Made by a program: the position numbers and the translations under genes. Shown in pieces: positions 1 through 8,577 of a stretch of DNA of 41,987 bases. The DNA comes from Knoellia aerolata DSM 18566. GTDB lineage: Bacteria; Actinomycetota; Actinomycetes; Actinomycetales; Dermatophilaceae. The number at the start of each line of letters is the position of its first letter. Within the stretch, counting starts at the first letter, position 1. Where the stretch lies: contig NZ_AVPL01000030.1 of the NCBI RefSeq assembly GCF_000768695.1, positions 1 through 41,987 of the forward strand, given 5' to 3'. Under the pieces are notes generated by a model. That model searched no databases. It worked only from the letters and a program-made list of their open reading frames with translations, and was not told the origin of the DNA.

Positions 1-115
1 GCACAGCACGCCGAGCGTGCGAGGCGTGCTGTGCGCCGGCAGAAGGCAACAGGCGCCTCGAACGCAGTGAGAGCGTCGACGGGGGCGCACAGCACGCCGA
101 GCGTGCGAGGCGTGC
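1..115. repeat. 29-bp direct repeat with an internal hairpin
   Basis: Bases 1-29 recur exactly at 87-115. The first copy is also the left part of a perfect inverted repeat: a 12-base arm at 1-12, a 10-base loop and the complementary arm at 23-34. It lies just past the 3' end of the leftward gene ending at 137, so it may act as a terminator or be a dispersed intergenic repeat. There is no T run. No gene is evident in this stretch. Confidence 0.6.
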
Positions 116-136
116 GTGCGGCGCGTGCGAGGCGAC

Positions 137-967
137 TCACGCGCCGTCGAGGTGGGACAGGATCTCGGAGTAGCGCGCCGTGGCCAGCTCGCTGGGCTCG
201 CCCTTGCGGCAGAACTCCAGGGCGGCCAGCGAGCGGTGGACGCGCTCGACGACGATCCGGCCGTCCACGAGCCGCGACTGCAGGACCGAGAGGGCCTCGT
301 GGAAACGGGGGTCGTCGCGGGCCCGCTCGTAGGACGACAGCACGTGGACGTAGAAGAAGAGGTTGTAGCCCCCGAACGGGTACCCGACCTGCATGAAGAG
401 GGACCCGATCCCGTAGTGGCACGGCCCGAGCGGACGTCGGGTCTCCCAGTGGCCGAGCAACAGGTCGACGGCACCCGGGGGCGCGGAGTCGGCCAGCCCG
501 GCGAGCCGGAGTGCGTCGAGCGCCGCGAGGGTGGGACCCGGGTTCGAGAACTCGGTCTCCGGCCCGCGTCCATAGCTGAACTTCCGGCAACGCCAGCCGC
601 CGTCGTCGTGGAGCGTGCCCAGGAGGTGCTGGAACGAGCGTCGCACCCGGTCGTCGGAGGCGTGGCCGAGGAGCGACAGGACCCGGACGGCGTTGATGGT
701 GTGGCACGGGTAGATCGCGCCGGACGGCGACAGCCTGAACCGACCGTCCTCGCGCCAGGCATCCAGCAGCAGCTCCGCCGCGCCGCGCAGGACCTCGTGC
801 GAGGCCTCCACGCCGAGCTCGACGAGCAGCGCCGGAGCCTCGAGCGTCGAGAACGGCCCACCCTTGGCCAGCCCTCCCTCCGGTGTCGCCCAGAAGTCGG
901 CGCCCTGGTGCGTCCGCGTCGCCAGGATGGCCTCGACGTCGGCTCGGTGCTGCGGTGCCACTGCCAT
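137..967 (-). CDS. prenyltransferase/squalene-cyclase-like alpha-toroid protein
   Basis: About 276 residues with the repeated helical pattern of the terpenoid cyclase/prenyltransferase alpha-alpha toroid fold: regularly spaced stretches such as HDDGGWRC near the middle and several L-x-x-L-x-x-A-G segments. The family includes squalene cyclases and many uncharacterised actinobacterial proteins. No DXDD cyclase motif is obvious, so catalytic activity is not claimed. The ATG at 967 is preferred over a frame extension to 1033 because GAGGAAG lies 10 nt upstream of it and the extra residues are low-complexity. It is a chromosomal gene next to a same-strand hydrolase gene 79 nt upstream. Confidence 0.6.
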   Translation of the reverse strand: MAVAPQHRADVEAILATRTHQGADFWATPEGGLAKGGPFSTLEAPALLVELGVEASHEVLRGAAELLLDAWREDGRFRLSPSGAIYPCHTINAVRVLSLLGHASDDRVRRSFQHLLGTLHDDGGWRCRKFSYGRGPETEFSNPGPTLAALDALRLAGLADSAPPGAVDLLLGHWETRRPLGPCHYGIGSLFMQVGYPFGGYNLFFYVHVLSSYERARDDPRFHEALSVLQSRLVDGRIVVERVHRSLAALEFCRKGEPSELATARYSEILSHLDGA

Positions 968-1046
968 CGGTCCCGTGCTTCCTCGGTGACGTGAGCGTCG
1001 TCCTCCACTGTCCCACTCTCGACCCGGCGCCACGCCGAGACCGCGA

Positions 1047-1847
1047 TCAGGTCCTCAGGGTGTGCCTACGCACGAACGCCCGGATGGCGGCGTTCACCTC
1101 GTCGGGCCGCTCGAGCGGGCTGACGTGACCCGCACCCTCGATGACGACGAGCTCGGCGTCGGCGATCGCGGCGGCGAACTCGCGGGCCACGCGCAGCGGT
1201 GACCGTGCGTCGAGCTCTCCCCACACCAGCAGGGTCGCCACCGCGACCCGGGGCAGCACGTCGCTGAGGTCGGTCTCGGCCATGAGGCCCAGCTCGCGTT
1301 CCAGCGTCCCGGGTCGCACGTCGGCCGCCATCTCCGCCATCGCGGCGACGAGCTCGGCGGGCGGCTCCCCCGCGAACAGCCCCGGGAGGGTGGGGTCGAA
1401 GTCCTCCGGTGTCGCGGCCAGCATGGCCCGGACCCCCTCGACCCGGGCACGCACCTCGTCGGCGGGAAGCGAGCCCTTCCACCCGGCATACGTGTCGACG
1501 AGGACGAGGGTCGCGAAGAGCCGCGGGTGGCGGCGGTAGCACTCGAGCACCACGGTGCCGCCCCACGAGAGCCCGCCGACGTGCGCGGGCCCCAGGCCGA
1601 GGTGGACGACGACCGCGGCCAGGGCGTCGGCGAAGTCCGCGAGGGTGTAGTCGTCCGGGACCGCCGAGGACCGGCCCACCCCGGGCTCGTCCCATGCGAC
1701 GACGGTGAGCTCGTCGCTCAGCCCGTCGAGCTGCGGCCGCCAGCTGCGGGAGTCGAGCGCGGCCCCGTGGACGAGGACGAGCGGTGGGCCCGACCCGACC
1801 CGCTCGACGGCGACCCGCACCCCGCCCCCGACCTCCACGTGCTCCAC
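1047..1847 (-). CDS. alpha/beta-fold hydrolase
   Basis: About 266 residues with a complete alpha/beta hydrolase pattern: the oxyanion-loop HG motif (LVHGAALD), the nucleophile elbow G-L-S-W-G, a late acidic residue in GELDARSP and the catalytic His in GAGHVSP near the C-terminus. The substrate cannot be read from sequence; the family covers esterases, haloperoxidase-like enzymes and lactonases. The frame stays open far upstream, but the recognisable protein begins at VEHVEVGGG, so I place a GTG start at 1847; the ribosome site is weak and the start uncertain. It is divergent from the gene at 1915, with about 67 nt between them. Confidence 0.72.
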   Translation of the reverse strand: MEHVEVGGGVRVAVERVGSGPPLVLVHGAALDSRSWRPQLDGLSDELTVVAWDEPGVGRSSAVPDDYTLADFADALAAVVVHLGLGPAHVGGLSWGGTVVLECYRRHPRLFATLVLVDTYAGWKGSLPADEVRARVEGVRAMLAATPEDFDPTLPGLFAGEPPAELVAAMAEMAADVRPGTLERELGLMAETDLSDVLPRVAVATLLVWGELDARSPLRVAREFAAAIADAELVVIEGAGHVSPLERPDEVNAAIRAFVRRHTLRT

Positions 1848-1914
1848 ACCGGCGAACGTACCCCGGCTCCGCGGAGTCGGACACCGTGCAGACCGGTGAT
1901 GACATGATCGGCTC

Positions 1915-2601
1915 ATGTCAGTCGTCGTCGGCGCCACCCCGGTGGTCGACGACCTGCGGCTCCACGACCTTCTCGACCTCCTCGACGCCGGCGAGCGCGA
2001 GCGCGCGGCACGCAAGGCGGACCCCCACCCCTTCGTCACGGCCCACGCCCTGCTGCGCAGCCTCGTCGCGGAGGAGACCGGCGCCGACCCTCGGACCCTC
2101 GCGTTCGTCAAGCGCTGCGCCACCTGCGGGACCGACCGGCACGGCAAGCCGCACGTGGTGGGCATGCGCGACGTCCACGTGTCGGTGTCCTACGGGGAGC
2201 ACCTCGCCGTCGCCGCCGTGACCCGACTCGGGGAGGTGGGCGTCGACGTCGAGGACCTCGAGTCCGCGGACTTCGACGGCTTCAACGCGGTGACCCTCGA
2301 TGCCAGCGAGGTGGCCCACCTCGACGGGCTCCACGGCGACGCGCTGCTCGCCGCGCGGGCGCTGACCTGGGCGCGCAAGGAGGCGATCCTCAAGGCCACC
2401 GGCCACGGGCTCGTCGTCGACCCGAGCCAGGTCGTGGTGTCCGCGCCGGGCGAGCCGGCGGCCCTCGTGGAGTGGCGGGCGGCGCAGCACCCGCCGGGGG
2501 CGACGCAGGTGGGCGACGTCGACGTCGGCGCCGCGGACCACCGCGCCGCCGTCGCCGTCCTCACGACGCGGCCCCTGACGGTGCGGGTTCAGCGGCGCTG
2601 A
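1915..2601 (+). CDS. 4'-phosphopantetheinyl transferase superfamily protein
   Basis: 228 residues resembling Sfp-type enzymes that move the 4'-phosphopantetheine arm of CoA onto a carrier-protein serine. Visible motifs are the CxxC-HGKP segment (residues 68-80), the Mg-binding GVDVED motif (109-114, with D111 and E113) and WARKEAILKATG (152-163, with K155, E156 and K160). The length matches the family. Its 3' end overlaps the convergent amidohydrolase gene by 13 nt. The carrier protein it serves is not in the window. Confidence 0.88.
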   Translation: MSVVVGATPVVDDLRLHDLLDLLDAGERERAARKADPHPFVTAHALLRSLVAEETGADPRTLAFVKRCATCGTDRHGKPHVVGMRDVHVSVSYGEHLAVAAVTRLGEVGVDVEDLESADFDGFNAVTLDASEVAHLDGLHGDALLAARALTWARKEAILKATGHGLVVDPSQVVVSAPGEPAALVEWRAAQHPPGATQVGDVDVGAADHRAAVAVLTTRPLTVRVQRR

Positions 2602-3854
2602 GCGCCCGCGGCCGTGCGCCGCAGGGCGAGCTCGGCCAGGAGCGCCGCGACGTCGGGGATGACCGAGTCGTCGTAGACCGCGCGCGGGGAGTGGTTGTCG
2701 TCCGCGGTCGTGTGGTCGTCGACGACACAGGCGCCGATGTTGAGGTACGCGCCCGGCACCTGCTCGAGGACGAACGACATGTCCTCGGCGCCGGCCTCCG
2801 GGTTGACCATGTCGGCCCACCGCTCGGCGCCGAATAGGTCCACCACCGTGGCCCGCGCGAAGGCGAACTCGTCGGGGTCGTTGACGGTCACCGGGTACCC
2901 GCCGCTGATCTCGACGGTGGCGCTGAGGTGGTGCGCCGCGGCGACGTGCTCCGCCACGCGGTGGATCTCCGCGTGGGCCAGCGCGCGGTGCTCCGGGGAG
3001 AAGGTGCGCAGCGTCGCGTCGATCTCGGCCGTGTCGGGGATGACGTTGTTGACGGTCCCGGAGCTGATCCGGCCGACCGTGACGACGACAGGGTCGAACG
3101 CGTCGAATCGGCGGGTGACCATCGTCTGGAGCGCGAGCACCACCTCGCACGCCACCGGCACAGGGTCGAGGGCCATGTGCGGCTGCGAGCCGTGACCACC
3201 CCTGCCCAGCACCCTGATCCGCACCTCGTCCGCCGCGGCCATCTGGGGACCCGGGCGGCCGAACCACACCCCGCGAGGGTGCTCCGCGGCATACACGTGC
3301 ACGGCGTATGCCGCGTCGACCCGACGGCCGGCCACGTCGAGCAGTCCTTCGGCCAGCATCGGCTCGGCCCCTCCGGGGCCCTCCTCCCCCGGCTGGAACA
3401 TGAGGACGACGTCTCCGGCGAGGTCGTCGCGGCGCTCGTGCAGGATGCGCGCCGCCCCGACGAGAGCGGCGACGTGCAGGTCGTGACCGCAGGCGTGCAT
3501 GAGCCCGGGGCGCTCGGACGCGAAGCCCAGACCGGTCGCCTCGGTGACCGGCAGCGCGTCCATGTCACCGCGGAGCAGGACGACGGGCCTCGGCTCGCCT
3601 GGGTCGCCCGGGTCGCCCGGGTCGCCCGGGTCGCCCTGACGCCCGCCCCGGCCACGGAGGACGGCGACGACGCTGCTCAGGTGCCGACCGAGGGTGATCT
3701 CGAGGTCGAGGCCCGCCAGGGCCTCGACGACGGCCCGCTGGGTGCGAGGCAGGTCGTTGCCGAGCTCGGGGTGGCGGTGCAGGTCGTGCCGCAGCGCGAC
3801 GAGGTCGGGAGCAAGGGACTGCGCCAGCTCGACGACCGAGGAGCGGTCCGGCAT
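2589..3854 (-). CDS. M20-family amidohydrolase/peptidase
   Basis: 421 residues of the M20D type (hippurate or IAA-amino-acid hydrolase-like), a metal-dependent amide hydrolase. Metal-site motifs are MHACGHD (119-125), QPGEEGPGG (about 155-163) and RGGHGS in the dimerisation domain. The ATG at 3854 overlaps the stop of the upstream PrsW gene by one base (TGATG), so the two are probably coupled. A (Gly-Asp-Pro)n stretch at residues 74-86 is encoded by a 9-bp tandem repeat, in a place where relatives would have a surface loop. Confidence 0.87.
   Translation of the reverse strand: MPDRSSVVELAQSLAPDLVALRHDLHRHPELGNDLPRTQRAVVEALAGLDLEITLGRHLSSVVAVLRGRGGRQGDPGDPGDPGDPGEPRPVVLLRGDMDALPVTEATGLGFASERPGLMHACGHDLHVAALVGAARILHERRDDLAGDVVLMFQPGEEGPGGAEPMLAEGLLDVAGRRVDAAYAVHVYAAEHPRGVWFGRPGPQMAAADEVRIRVLGRGGHGSQPHMALDPVPVACEVVLALQTMVTRRFDAFDPVVVTVGRISSGTVNNVIPDTAEIDATLRTFSPEHRALAHAEIHRVAEHVAAAHHLSATVEISGGYPVTVNDPDEFAFARATVVDLFGAERWADMVNPEAGAEDMSFVLEQVPGAYLNIGACVVDDHTTADDNHSPRAVYDDSVIPDVAALLAELALRRTAAGAQRR
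3601..3636. repeat. four perfect 9-bp tandem repeats, in frame
   Basis: Four exact copies of GGGTCGCCC lie head to tail inside the amidohydrolase gene and encode GDP triplets on the minus strand. Because the unit is a multiple of three, slippage would change loop length without breaking the frame. Confidence 0.9.
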
Positions 3855-5041
3855 CAGGGCACCTGACCGGCGAAGTCGTGGCGGTGCTCGACCACGGCGT
3901 CGAGCAGCTCGCGCTCCTCGGTGACGGCCCGCGCGTCGGCGGCCGAATGGTGCATGCGCCGCCGGAGCAGGGCCAGCTCGCTCGCGGCGTCCTGGAAGTC
4001 CGCCATCGCGCGCAGGCCGGCGCGGCCGCCGTTGGTCCGGGCCCACTGGCGCGCCTCACGACGGCGCGGCATCGAGGACAGCATGGACACCTCCGCCGGC
4101 GAGAACCACCCCGCGTCGGCGTACGGGTGGAGGAACTGGCCGATGAGCCGGCCCTCGCGGCGGCGCACCCAGACGACGAACCCGAGGAACGCGAGGAAGA
4201 GCGGCACCTGGACGAGGAGGTAGACGGCGATGAGCCCCTCGCCGCCGCTCACCGCCGCGAGGTTCCACGTGGCGTGAGCGAGGACCGCGATGACGAAGCC
4301 GAGGAGCGGTGCGAGCACTCGGACGACCCCGCGCCGGGAGGTCGCGGCGATCCCGATGCCGATGCCGATGCAGATCGTGAACATCGGGTGCGCAAACGGT
4401 GACAGCAGGCAGCGGCCGACGAAGGTCGCGGTGAGGCCGTCCTGCCCGTGCTCCGCCCAGGCGAGCGCGAGGTACTGGATGTTCTCCGTGAACGCGAAGC
4501 CCGCGGCGGTCACCCCGGCGTAGACCATGCCGTCGGTGATGCCGTCGAACTCCCTCTTGGCGAAGCGCCACACGAGGAGGACGAGCAGGCCCTTGGCGGC
4601 CTCCTCGACGACGGGGGCGACGAAGACGGCGGTCAGCGCCAACGACTCGTCGGCGGGGATCGTGCCCCAGAGGACGAGCTGGCCGGCCGTGTTGAGCCCC
4701 ATCGCGATGAGGACCGCGATGAGGGCTCCCCAGAGGAACGCCAGGACGAGATAGCGGGTCGGCTCGGACTCGAAGCGGTCGAGCCACATGAAGGTCGGCA
4801 CGACGATGCCCAGCGGGATGATCGCGACGACGAGCCCGAGGAGGGTCGCGCTCACGCCGGCGGCGGCCCCGATGGCGACGGCGACGGTCAGGGCGGCGAC
4901 CCCGAACCCGGCGGTCGCGACACCGACGAGCACCCAGCGCCGCAGGAGCGCGCGACCGTGGTGGACGCCGTGCCCGTGGGTGCCCGGATGCCGTGAACCG
5001 GAGGTGTTCGCGCCGACGGCCTGCTCCCCACTCATGGACAT
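3854..5041 (-). CDS. PrsW-family intramembrane metalloprotease
   Basis: 395 residues with about eight hydrophobic segments between residues 35 and 290 and a cytoplasmic basic tail. The diagnostic PrsW motifs are present: VVEEAAKG (E146, E147, K150), FTENIQY (184-190) and the HP pair (H218). PrsW cleaves an anti-sigma factor in Bacillus; the actinobacterial target is unknown. The N-terminus has a His/Gly-rich stretch. Starts at 5041 and 5035 are both possible and neither has a strong ribosome site. It is divergent from orn and followed by the coupled amidohydrolase gene. Confidence 0.85.
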   Translation of the reverse strand: MSMSGEQAVGANTSGSRHPGTHGHGVHHGRALLRRWVLVGVATAGFGVAALTVAVAIGAAAGVSATLLGLVVAIIPLGIVVPTFMWLDRFESEPTRYLVLAFLWGALIAVLIAMGLNTAGQLVLWGTIPADESLALTAVFVAPVVEEAAKGLLVLLVWRFAKREFDGITDGMVYAGVTAAGFAFTENIQYLALAWAEHGQDGLTATFVGRCLLSPFAHPMFTICIGIGIGIAATSRRGVVRVLAPLLGFVIAVLAHATWNLAAVSGGEGLIAVYLLVQVPLFLAFLGFVVWVRRREGRLIGQFLHPYADAGWFSPAEVSMLSSMPRRREARQWARTNGGRAGLRAMADFQDAASELALLRRRMHHSAADARAVTEERELLDAVVEHRHDFAGQVP

Positions 5042-5073
5042 CGAGACTAGTCCAGCGCCATACAGTGGAGGCC

Positions 5074-5760
5074 ATGTCCGCCACGCCTGTCCGAGCCCTC
5101 ACCGACCGCATCGTCTGGATCGACTGCGAGATGACCGGGCTCTCCCTCGAGCACGACGCCCTCGTCGAGGTGGCCGCGCTCGTCACCGACTTCGAGCTCA
5201 ACGTCCTCGGTGAGGGGGTCGACGTCGTCATTCGCCCGCCGGAGGAGGCGCTGGCCCAGATGGGGGACTTCGTCCGCGAGATGCACACCTCCTCGGGCCT
5301 CATCGACGAGCTGGCCGGCGGCGTGAGCATCGAGGAGGCGGAGCAGCGCGTCCTCGAGTACGTCCGCGCCTGGGTGCCGGAGCCGCGCAAGGCGCCGCTC
5401 GGCGGCAACACCGTCGCGACCGACCGAGGCTTCCTCGCCCGGGACATGACCGAGCTCGAGGAGCACCTGCACTACCGGATCATCGACGTGTCCTCGATCA
5501 AGGAGCTGGCCCGCCGGTGGTACCCCCGCGCCTACTTCTCGGCGCCCGAGAAGTCGGGTGGCCACCGTGCGCTGGCCGACATCAAGGAGTCGATCGCCGA
5601 GCTGCGCTACTACCGCGCCGCCGTCTTCGTCGACCCTCCCGGACGCGGCAGCGAGGAGCTGCGCGCCATCGCGGCCGACCACCTCGTGGACCACTCCGCA
5701 CCGGCGCCGGCCGCACCGACCGACGTGGTCGGAACCACCCCCGCCGAGCAGGTACGATAG
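5074..5760 (+). CDS. orn: oligoribonuclease (3'-5' exoribonuclease)
   Basis: 228 residues with the DEDDh exonuclease layout: WIDCEMTGL (D17, E19), GNTVATDRGF, and HRALADIKES carrying the final His and Asp. Orn degrades di- to penta-ribonucleotides to mononucleotides and finishes breakdown of pGpG. The core matches the usual length of about 180-200 residues, with an Ala/Pro-rich tail of about 30 residues typical of actinobacteria. The ATG at 5074 is preceded by GGAGG. tRNA-His follows 48 nt downstream. Confidence 0.95.
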   Translation: MSATPVRALTDRIVWIDCEMTGLSLEHDALVEVAALVTDFELNVLGEGVDVVIRPPEEALAQMGDFVREMHTSSGLIDELAGGVSIEEAEQRVLEYVRAWVPEPRKAPLGGNTVATDRGFLARDMTELEEHLHYRIIDVSSIKELARRWYPRAYFSAPEKSGGHRALADIKESIAELRYYRAAVFVDPPGRGSEELRAIAADHLVDHSAPAPAAPTDVVGTTPAEQVR

Positions 5761-5808
5761 TTCGCGCTGCCTCGGCTGGACTCGTTCGTATGCCGGGCAG
5801 TGACCTTG

Positions 5809-5884
5809 GTGGGCGTAGCTCAGCAGGTAGAGCACCGCGTTGTGGTCGCGGGGGTCGCGGGTTCAAGCCCCGTCGCTCACCCCA
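5809..5884 (+). tRNA. tRNA-His (GTG)
   Basis: A complete 76-nt cloverleaf: acceptor GTGGGCG pairs with CGCTCAC (one G-U), the anticodon stem is CCGCG/CGCGG around loop TTGTGGT with anticodon GTG, the T arm has loop TTCAAGC, the discriminator base is C73 and CCA is encoded. A G at 5808 sits in position to be the His-specific G-1 opposite C73. Confidence 0.95.
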
Positions 5885-5887
5885 AAC

Positions 5888-5917
5888 GAAAGCCCCTGCA
5901 CCGCAGGGGCTTTCGTC
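5888..5917 (+). terminator. hairpin after tRNA-His
   Basis: The stem AAGCCCCTGC/GCAGGGGCTT around loop ACC begins a few bases after the CCA end and continues into T-rich sequence. It is a typical tRNA transcript terminator. Confidence 0.75.
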
Positions 5918-5947
5918 ATGCCCGGGGGCGTTGTGCAGACTGGGCCC

Positions 5948-6556
5948 ATGCGAACGACGACTCGGGCCCTGGCCCTGCTGCTCATCACGGCGTGGGTCGG
6001 TCTCGGCGTCGCCGCGCTCCCGGCCCGCGCCCACTCGCGGCTGCTCTTGAGCTCCCCGGCCGACGGGGCGACCGTCCCGGCCTCTCCCGGCGAGCTCGTC
6101 CTGACCTTCAACGAGGACATCAACCCGGAGTTCGTCACGGTGCGGGTGACCGACGGGGAGGGGGGCGCCGTCGTGGACGCGGATGCCACCGTCACTGGCC
6201 CGACGGTCACCGTGCCGGTCGCCCAGCCGATCGCCGCCGGGTCCTACAAGATCACCTACCGCGTCGTCAGTGCGGACTCGCACCCGATCTCCGGGTCGAC
6301 CGCGTTCACCATCGCCGGCGACCCGCAGGCCTCCCCGTCGGCGGCGCCGAGCCCGTCGGCCGAGCCACCCTCGCGGAGCGCCTCGGCCACGCCGTCGACG
6401 CCGCAGGCGTCCCCCTCGCCGTCGGCCGTCGCCGCCGACGAGCGGGGCACGTCGGGGGGCACGCCCCTGGTCGTGTGGGTCGTCGGGTTCGGCGTCCTCG
6501 CGGCCGCCGTCGCAGCGACCTTCCACGCCATCCGCCGGGACCGGGACGGCACCTGA
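5948..6556 (+). CDS. CopC-domain copper-resistance-like secreted/membrane protein
   Basis: 202 residues. A signal peptide (residues 1-28, ending ARA) leaves an N-terminal His at position 29, as in CopC where the mature N-terminal His helps bind Cu(II). The CopC/YobA-type beta domain follows, with NEDINP and the ADSHPISG motif. Next comes an Ala/Ser/Pro-rich linker (about 128-168), one transmembrane helix (about 173-193) and a short basic tail. The likely role is copper binding at the outer face of the membrane. The start follows tRNA-His by about 60 nt. Confidence 0.83.
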   Translation: MRTTTRALALLLITAWVGLGVAALPARAHSRLLLSSPADGATVPASPGELVLTFNEDINPEFVTVRVTDGEGGAVVDADATVTGPTVTVPVAQPIAAGSYKITYRVVSADSHPISGSTAFTIAGDPQASPSAAPSPSAEPPSRSASATPSTPQASPSPSAVAADERGTSGGTPLVVWVVGFGVLAAAVAATFHAIRRDRDGT

Positions 6557-6625
6557 CGGAGTGGACCGTGCGGGGCGACGTCGATTTCGCAACCCGGCCG
6601 AACCTTTGCTAATGTCTCCGCTCGC

Positions 6626-6752
<127 letters not shown>

Positions 6753-8195
6753 TTATGCCCTGTTTTTGGGCTCTTCCTTGTTCCCCATGGCCTGCTCGAG
6801 GGCCGCCGCAGCGCCCGGATTCTTCGTCCCACGACTCATGTAGACGTCCTGGGTCATCGAGGGCCGAGCGTGGCCTAGTTGATCAGCGATCGCGCGCGCC
6901 GACTGACCCGCCTCGTCGAGGATCGTCGCCGTCGTTTTGCGGAAGTTGTGGGACGTGATCCACGACAGCGCGTCACCCTCGACCGGCTCGGCTGCCACCT
7001 CGGCGAGGTCGAGAATCGGCTGTCTCTGTCGATTGGGGACGGCGTAGGCGTCCAAGACCGTCAGCACGTCGGCCCGAGGGAGACGAATGCGTCCGTGCTC
7101 GGCGAGGCCCACACGGGTGCGGGGCCAGTTCAGTTGAGCGGCCGCCTCGCGCTGGGTGAGACCGGCTGAATTGCGTGCAGCGGCGAGCTGCTTTCCGAGG
7201 TCGACCCGTGCCTGACTGCCCACCGGTGAGCGCGCGTTCCGGAGGTCGCGGCGCACGTTGCTGGGGTCCCGGTGGCCACCCAGGGCGTCGCAGAAGACAG
7301 GCTCGCTGTCGCGAATCCCCTGGGCTGCACGTGCCGTGAGCATCGCGAGACAGGACTCGGGCAGATGGAGCACGCGCTCCCCCGCCGACGACTTGGTGGC
7401 CGCCCGGAGCAGACCGCGACCCTTAACGCGGATCACCTGCTGGGTGATCTCGACCTGACCGAGGTCCAAGTCCACCTCGCTCCACAACAGGCCCAGCGCC
7501 TCGCCGATCCGCACACCCGTCGACAGCATGAACAGGGTGAGATCGGGCAGATCCGCCTTGACCGCTCTCGGGTCCGCGGCCAACGTTGCGAACCAGGCGT
7601 CCCGTTCCTCCTTGTCGAGGGCCCGCGGCCGGCGTCGTGGCTTGACCGACAAGGGCTCGGCGTCGCGCACTGGGTTGGTCCGCATCGCACCAAGGCGCAC
7701 CGCGAGCCCCACCACGCCGGAGATGACACTGCGGCACGACTTGGCGGTCGCCGGGCTCACCTTGGTCTTGATGGTGCGAATCACCTGGTCCACCAACGGG
7801 GTGGTGATCTCCCCCAGCCGCACCTCCCCCAGGGCCGGAAGGACATGGTTGTCGAGATGACGCCGATAGGTGTCGAGCGTCCCTGGGGACCGTCGACCGT
7901 CGGCCACCAAGTCGGTGATTCGGCTCATCCACAACTCGGCAGCCACTGAGAACTTGTCGGCTGGGCGCAATGCGCCGCCATGGCGGATGGTCGCGCGGTC
8001 CTGCAGGAGCCGGAGGAGTTTTGCCTCCGCCTCCGTCTTGGTTCGCGCCCCCGCCTCCACGGGTCGAGTCACTCCGTCGAAGTCCCGGTATTGCGTCCGA
8101 GCGCGCCACGACGTCGGCCGGCCCTTGCGCACGTTGCGGCCCGGATCGAGTCGAATCCTCCCCCACGACCCCAGGGGAAGCGGTTGCCTAGCCAT
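6753..8195 (-). CDS. tyrosine recombinase/integrase with an internal XRE-type HTH
   Basis: 480 residues. An SAM-like core-binding domain (about 80-185) precedes a phage-integrase catalytic domain with TGVRIGEAL (R229), a probable active-site K268, SHNFR (H416, R419), LGH (H442) and the nucleophile in QDVYM (Y452). Between the Arg and His-x-x-Arg boxes lies an extra segment at about 331-400, with LGKQLAAARNSAGLTQREAA and a following recognition-helix-like stretch, which reads as a Cro/CI-type helix-turn-helix. The whole protein is about 100 residues longer than typical integrases of this class. Its start is 9 nt past the excisionase stop, with GAGGTG as ribosome site. The role is integration and excision at tRNA-Lys. 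Confidence 0.9.
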   Translation of the reverse strand: MARQPLPLGSWGRIRLDPGRNVRKGRPTSWRARTQYRDFDGVTRPVEAGARTKTEAEAKLLRLLQDRATIRHGGALRPADKFSVAAELWMSRITDLVADGRRSPGTLDTYRRHLDNHVLPALGEVRLGEITTPLVDQVIRTIKTKVSPATAKSCRSVISGVVGLAVRLGAMRTNPVRDAEPLSVKPRRRPRALDKEERDAWFATLAADPRAVKADLPDLTLFMLSTGVRIGEALGLLWSEVDLDLGQVEITQQVIRVKGRGLLRAATKSSAGERVLHLPESCLAMLTARAAQGIRDSEPVFCDALGGHRDPSNVRRDLRNARSPVGSQARVDLGKQLAAARNSAGLTQREAAAQLNWPRTRVGLAEHGRIRLPRADVLTVLDAYAVPNRQRQPILDLAEVAAEPVEGDALSWITSHNFRKTTATILDEAGQSARAIADQLGHARPSMTQDVYMSRGTKNPGAAAALEQAMGNKEEPKNRA

Positions 8196-8204
8196 GTTGG
8201 CACC

Positions 8205-8414
8205 TCATGACGCGGACCGCTTGCAGCTCTCCACCCACGCCACGACGTCATCCGGCACGTACCGCAGGTGCTTGCCAATGCGGGCGCACGGCGGACCGTG
8301 CTTCTCGAGGCGCCACTTGTACAGCGTCTTGAGTGGCACGCCGAGATACTCAGCCACATCCTCGGCATGCCACAGAGGACGTGGCTTCGGCTCCACTGCC
8401 TTCAGGTCCACCAT
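8205..8414 (-). CDS. excisionase-like MerR/HTH_17 DNA-binding protein
   Basis: 69 residues, mostly a winged helix-turn-helix: WHAEDVAEYLGVPLKTLYKW, then a wing with GKHLRYVPDDVVAWV. This is the common Xis or directionality factor of actinobacterial elements; it probably bends attachment-site DNA to favour excision. The frame is open far upstream, but that part is antisense to a tRNA-like sequence; the ATG at 8414 with AAGGGAGAG just upstream is the real start. It forms an operon with the integrase gene. Confidence 0.85.
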   Translation of the reverse strand: MVDLKAVEPKPRPLWHAEDVAEYLGVPLKTLYKWRLEKHGPPCARIGKHLRYVPDDVVAWVESCKRSAS

Positions 8415-8502
8415 CGCGCTCTCCCTTCGCTGTGCGCGCTCCCGGGAGGGAACGGGCATCACTGATGGGAGAACGGGTTCCAAGGGGCACGACTGGGTGC
8501 AT

Positions 8503-8575
8503 GGCCAGGCAAGCCGGAAGGAGACTCCCCCTGAAAATCGGAAGGTCGACGGTTCGACCCCGTCCCTGGCCACCA
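8503..8575 (+). pseudogene. tRNA-Phe-like sequence (GAA), probably degenerate
   Basis: GGCCAGG (8503-8509) pairs perfectly with CCTGGCC (8565-8571), followed by A and an encoded CCA. The T arm GACGG-TTCGACC-CCGTC is perfect. The anticodon loop CTGAAAA would carry GAA (Phe), but the two stem pairs next to the loop do not form, and the usual D arm is replaced by an unrelated stretch with one mismatch and no clear GG loop. Total length is 73 nt. It may be a decayed ICE-borne tRNA, a remnant of an earlier attachment site, or an atypical functional tRNA. Confidence 0.7.
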
Positions 8576-8577
8576 CC

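Noticed and set aside
1848-2165. An N-terminal extension of the alpha/beta hydrolase
   Set aside because: It overlaps the phosphopantetheinyl transferase gene on the other strand and has no domain features.
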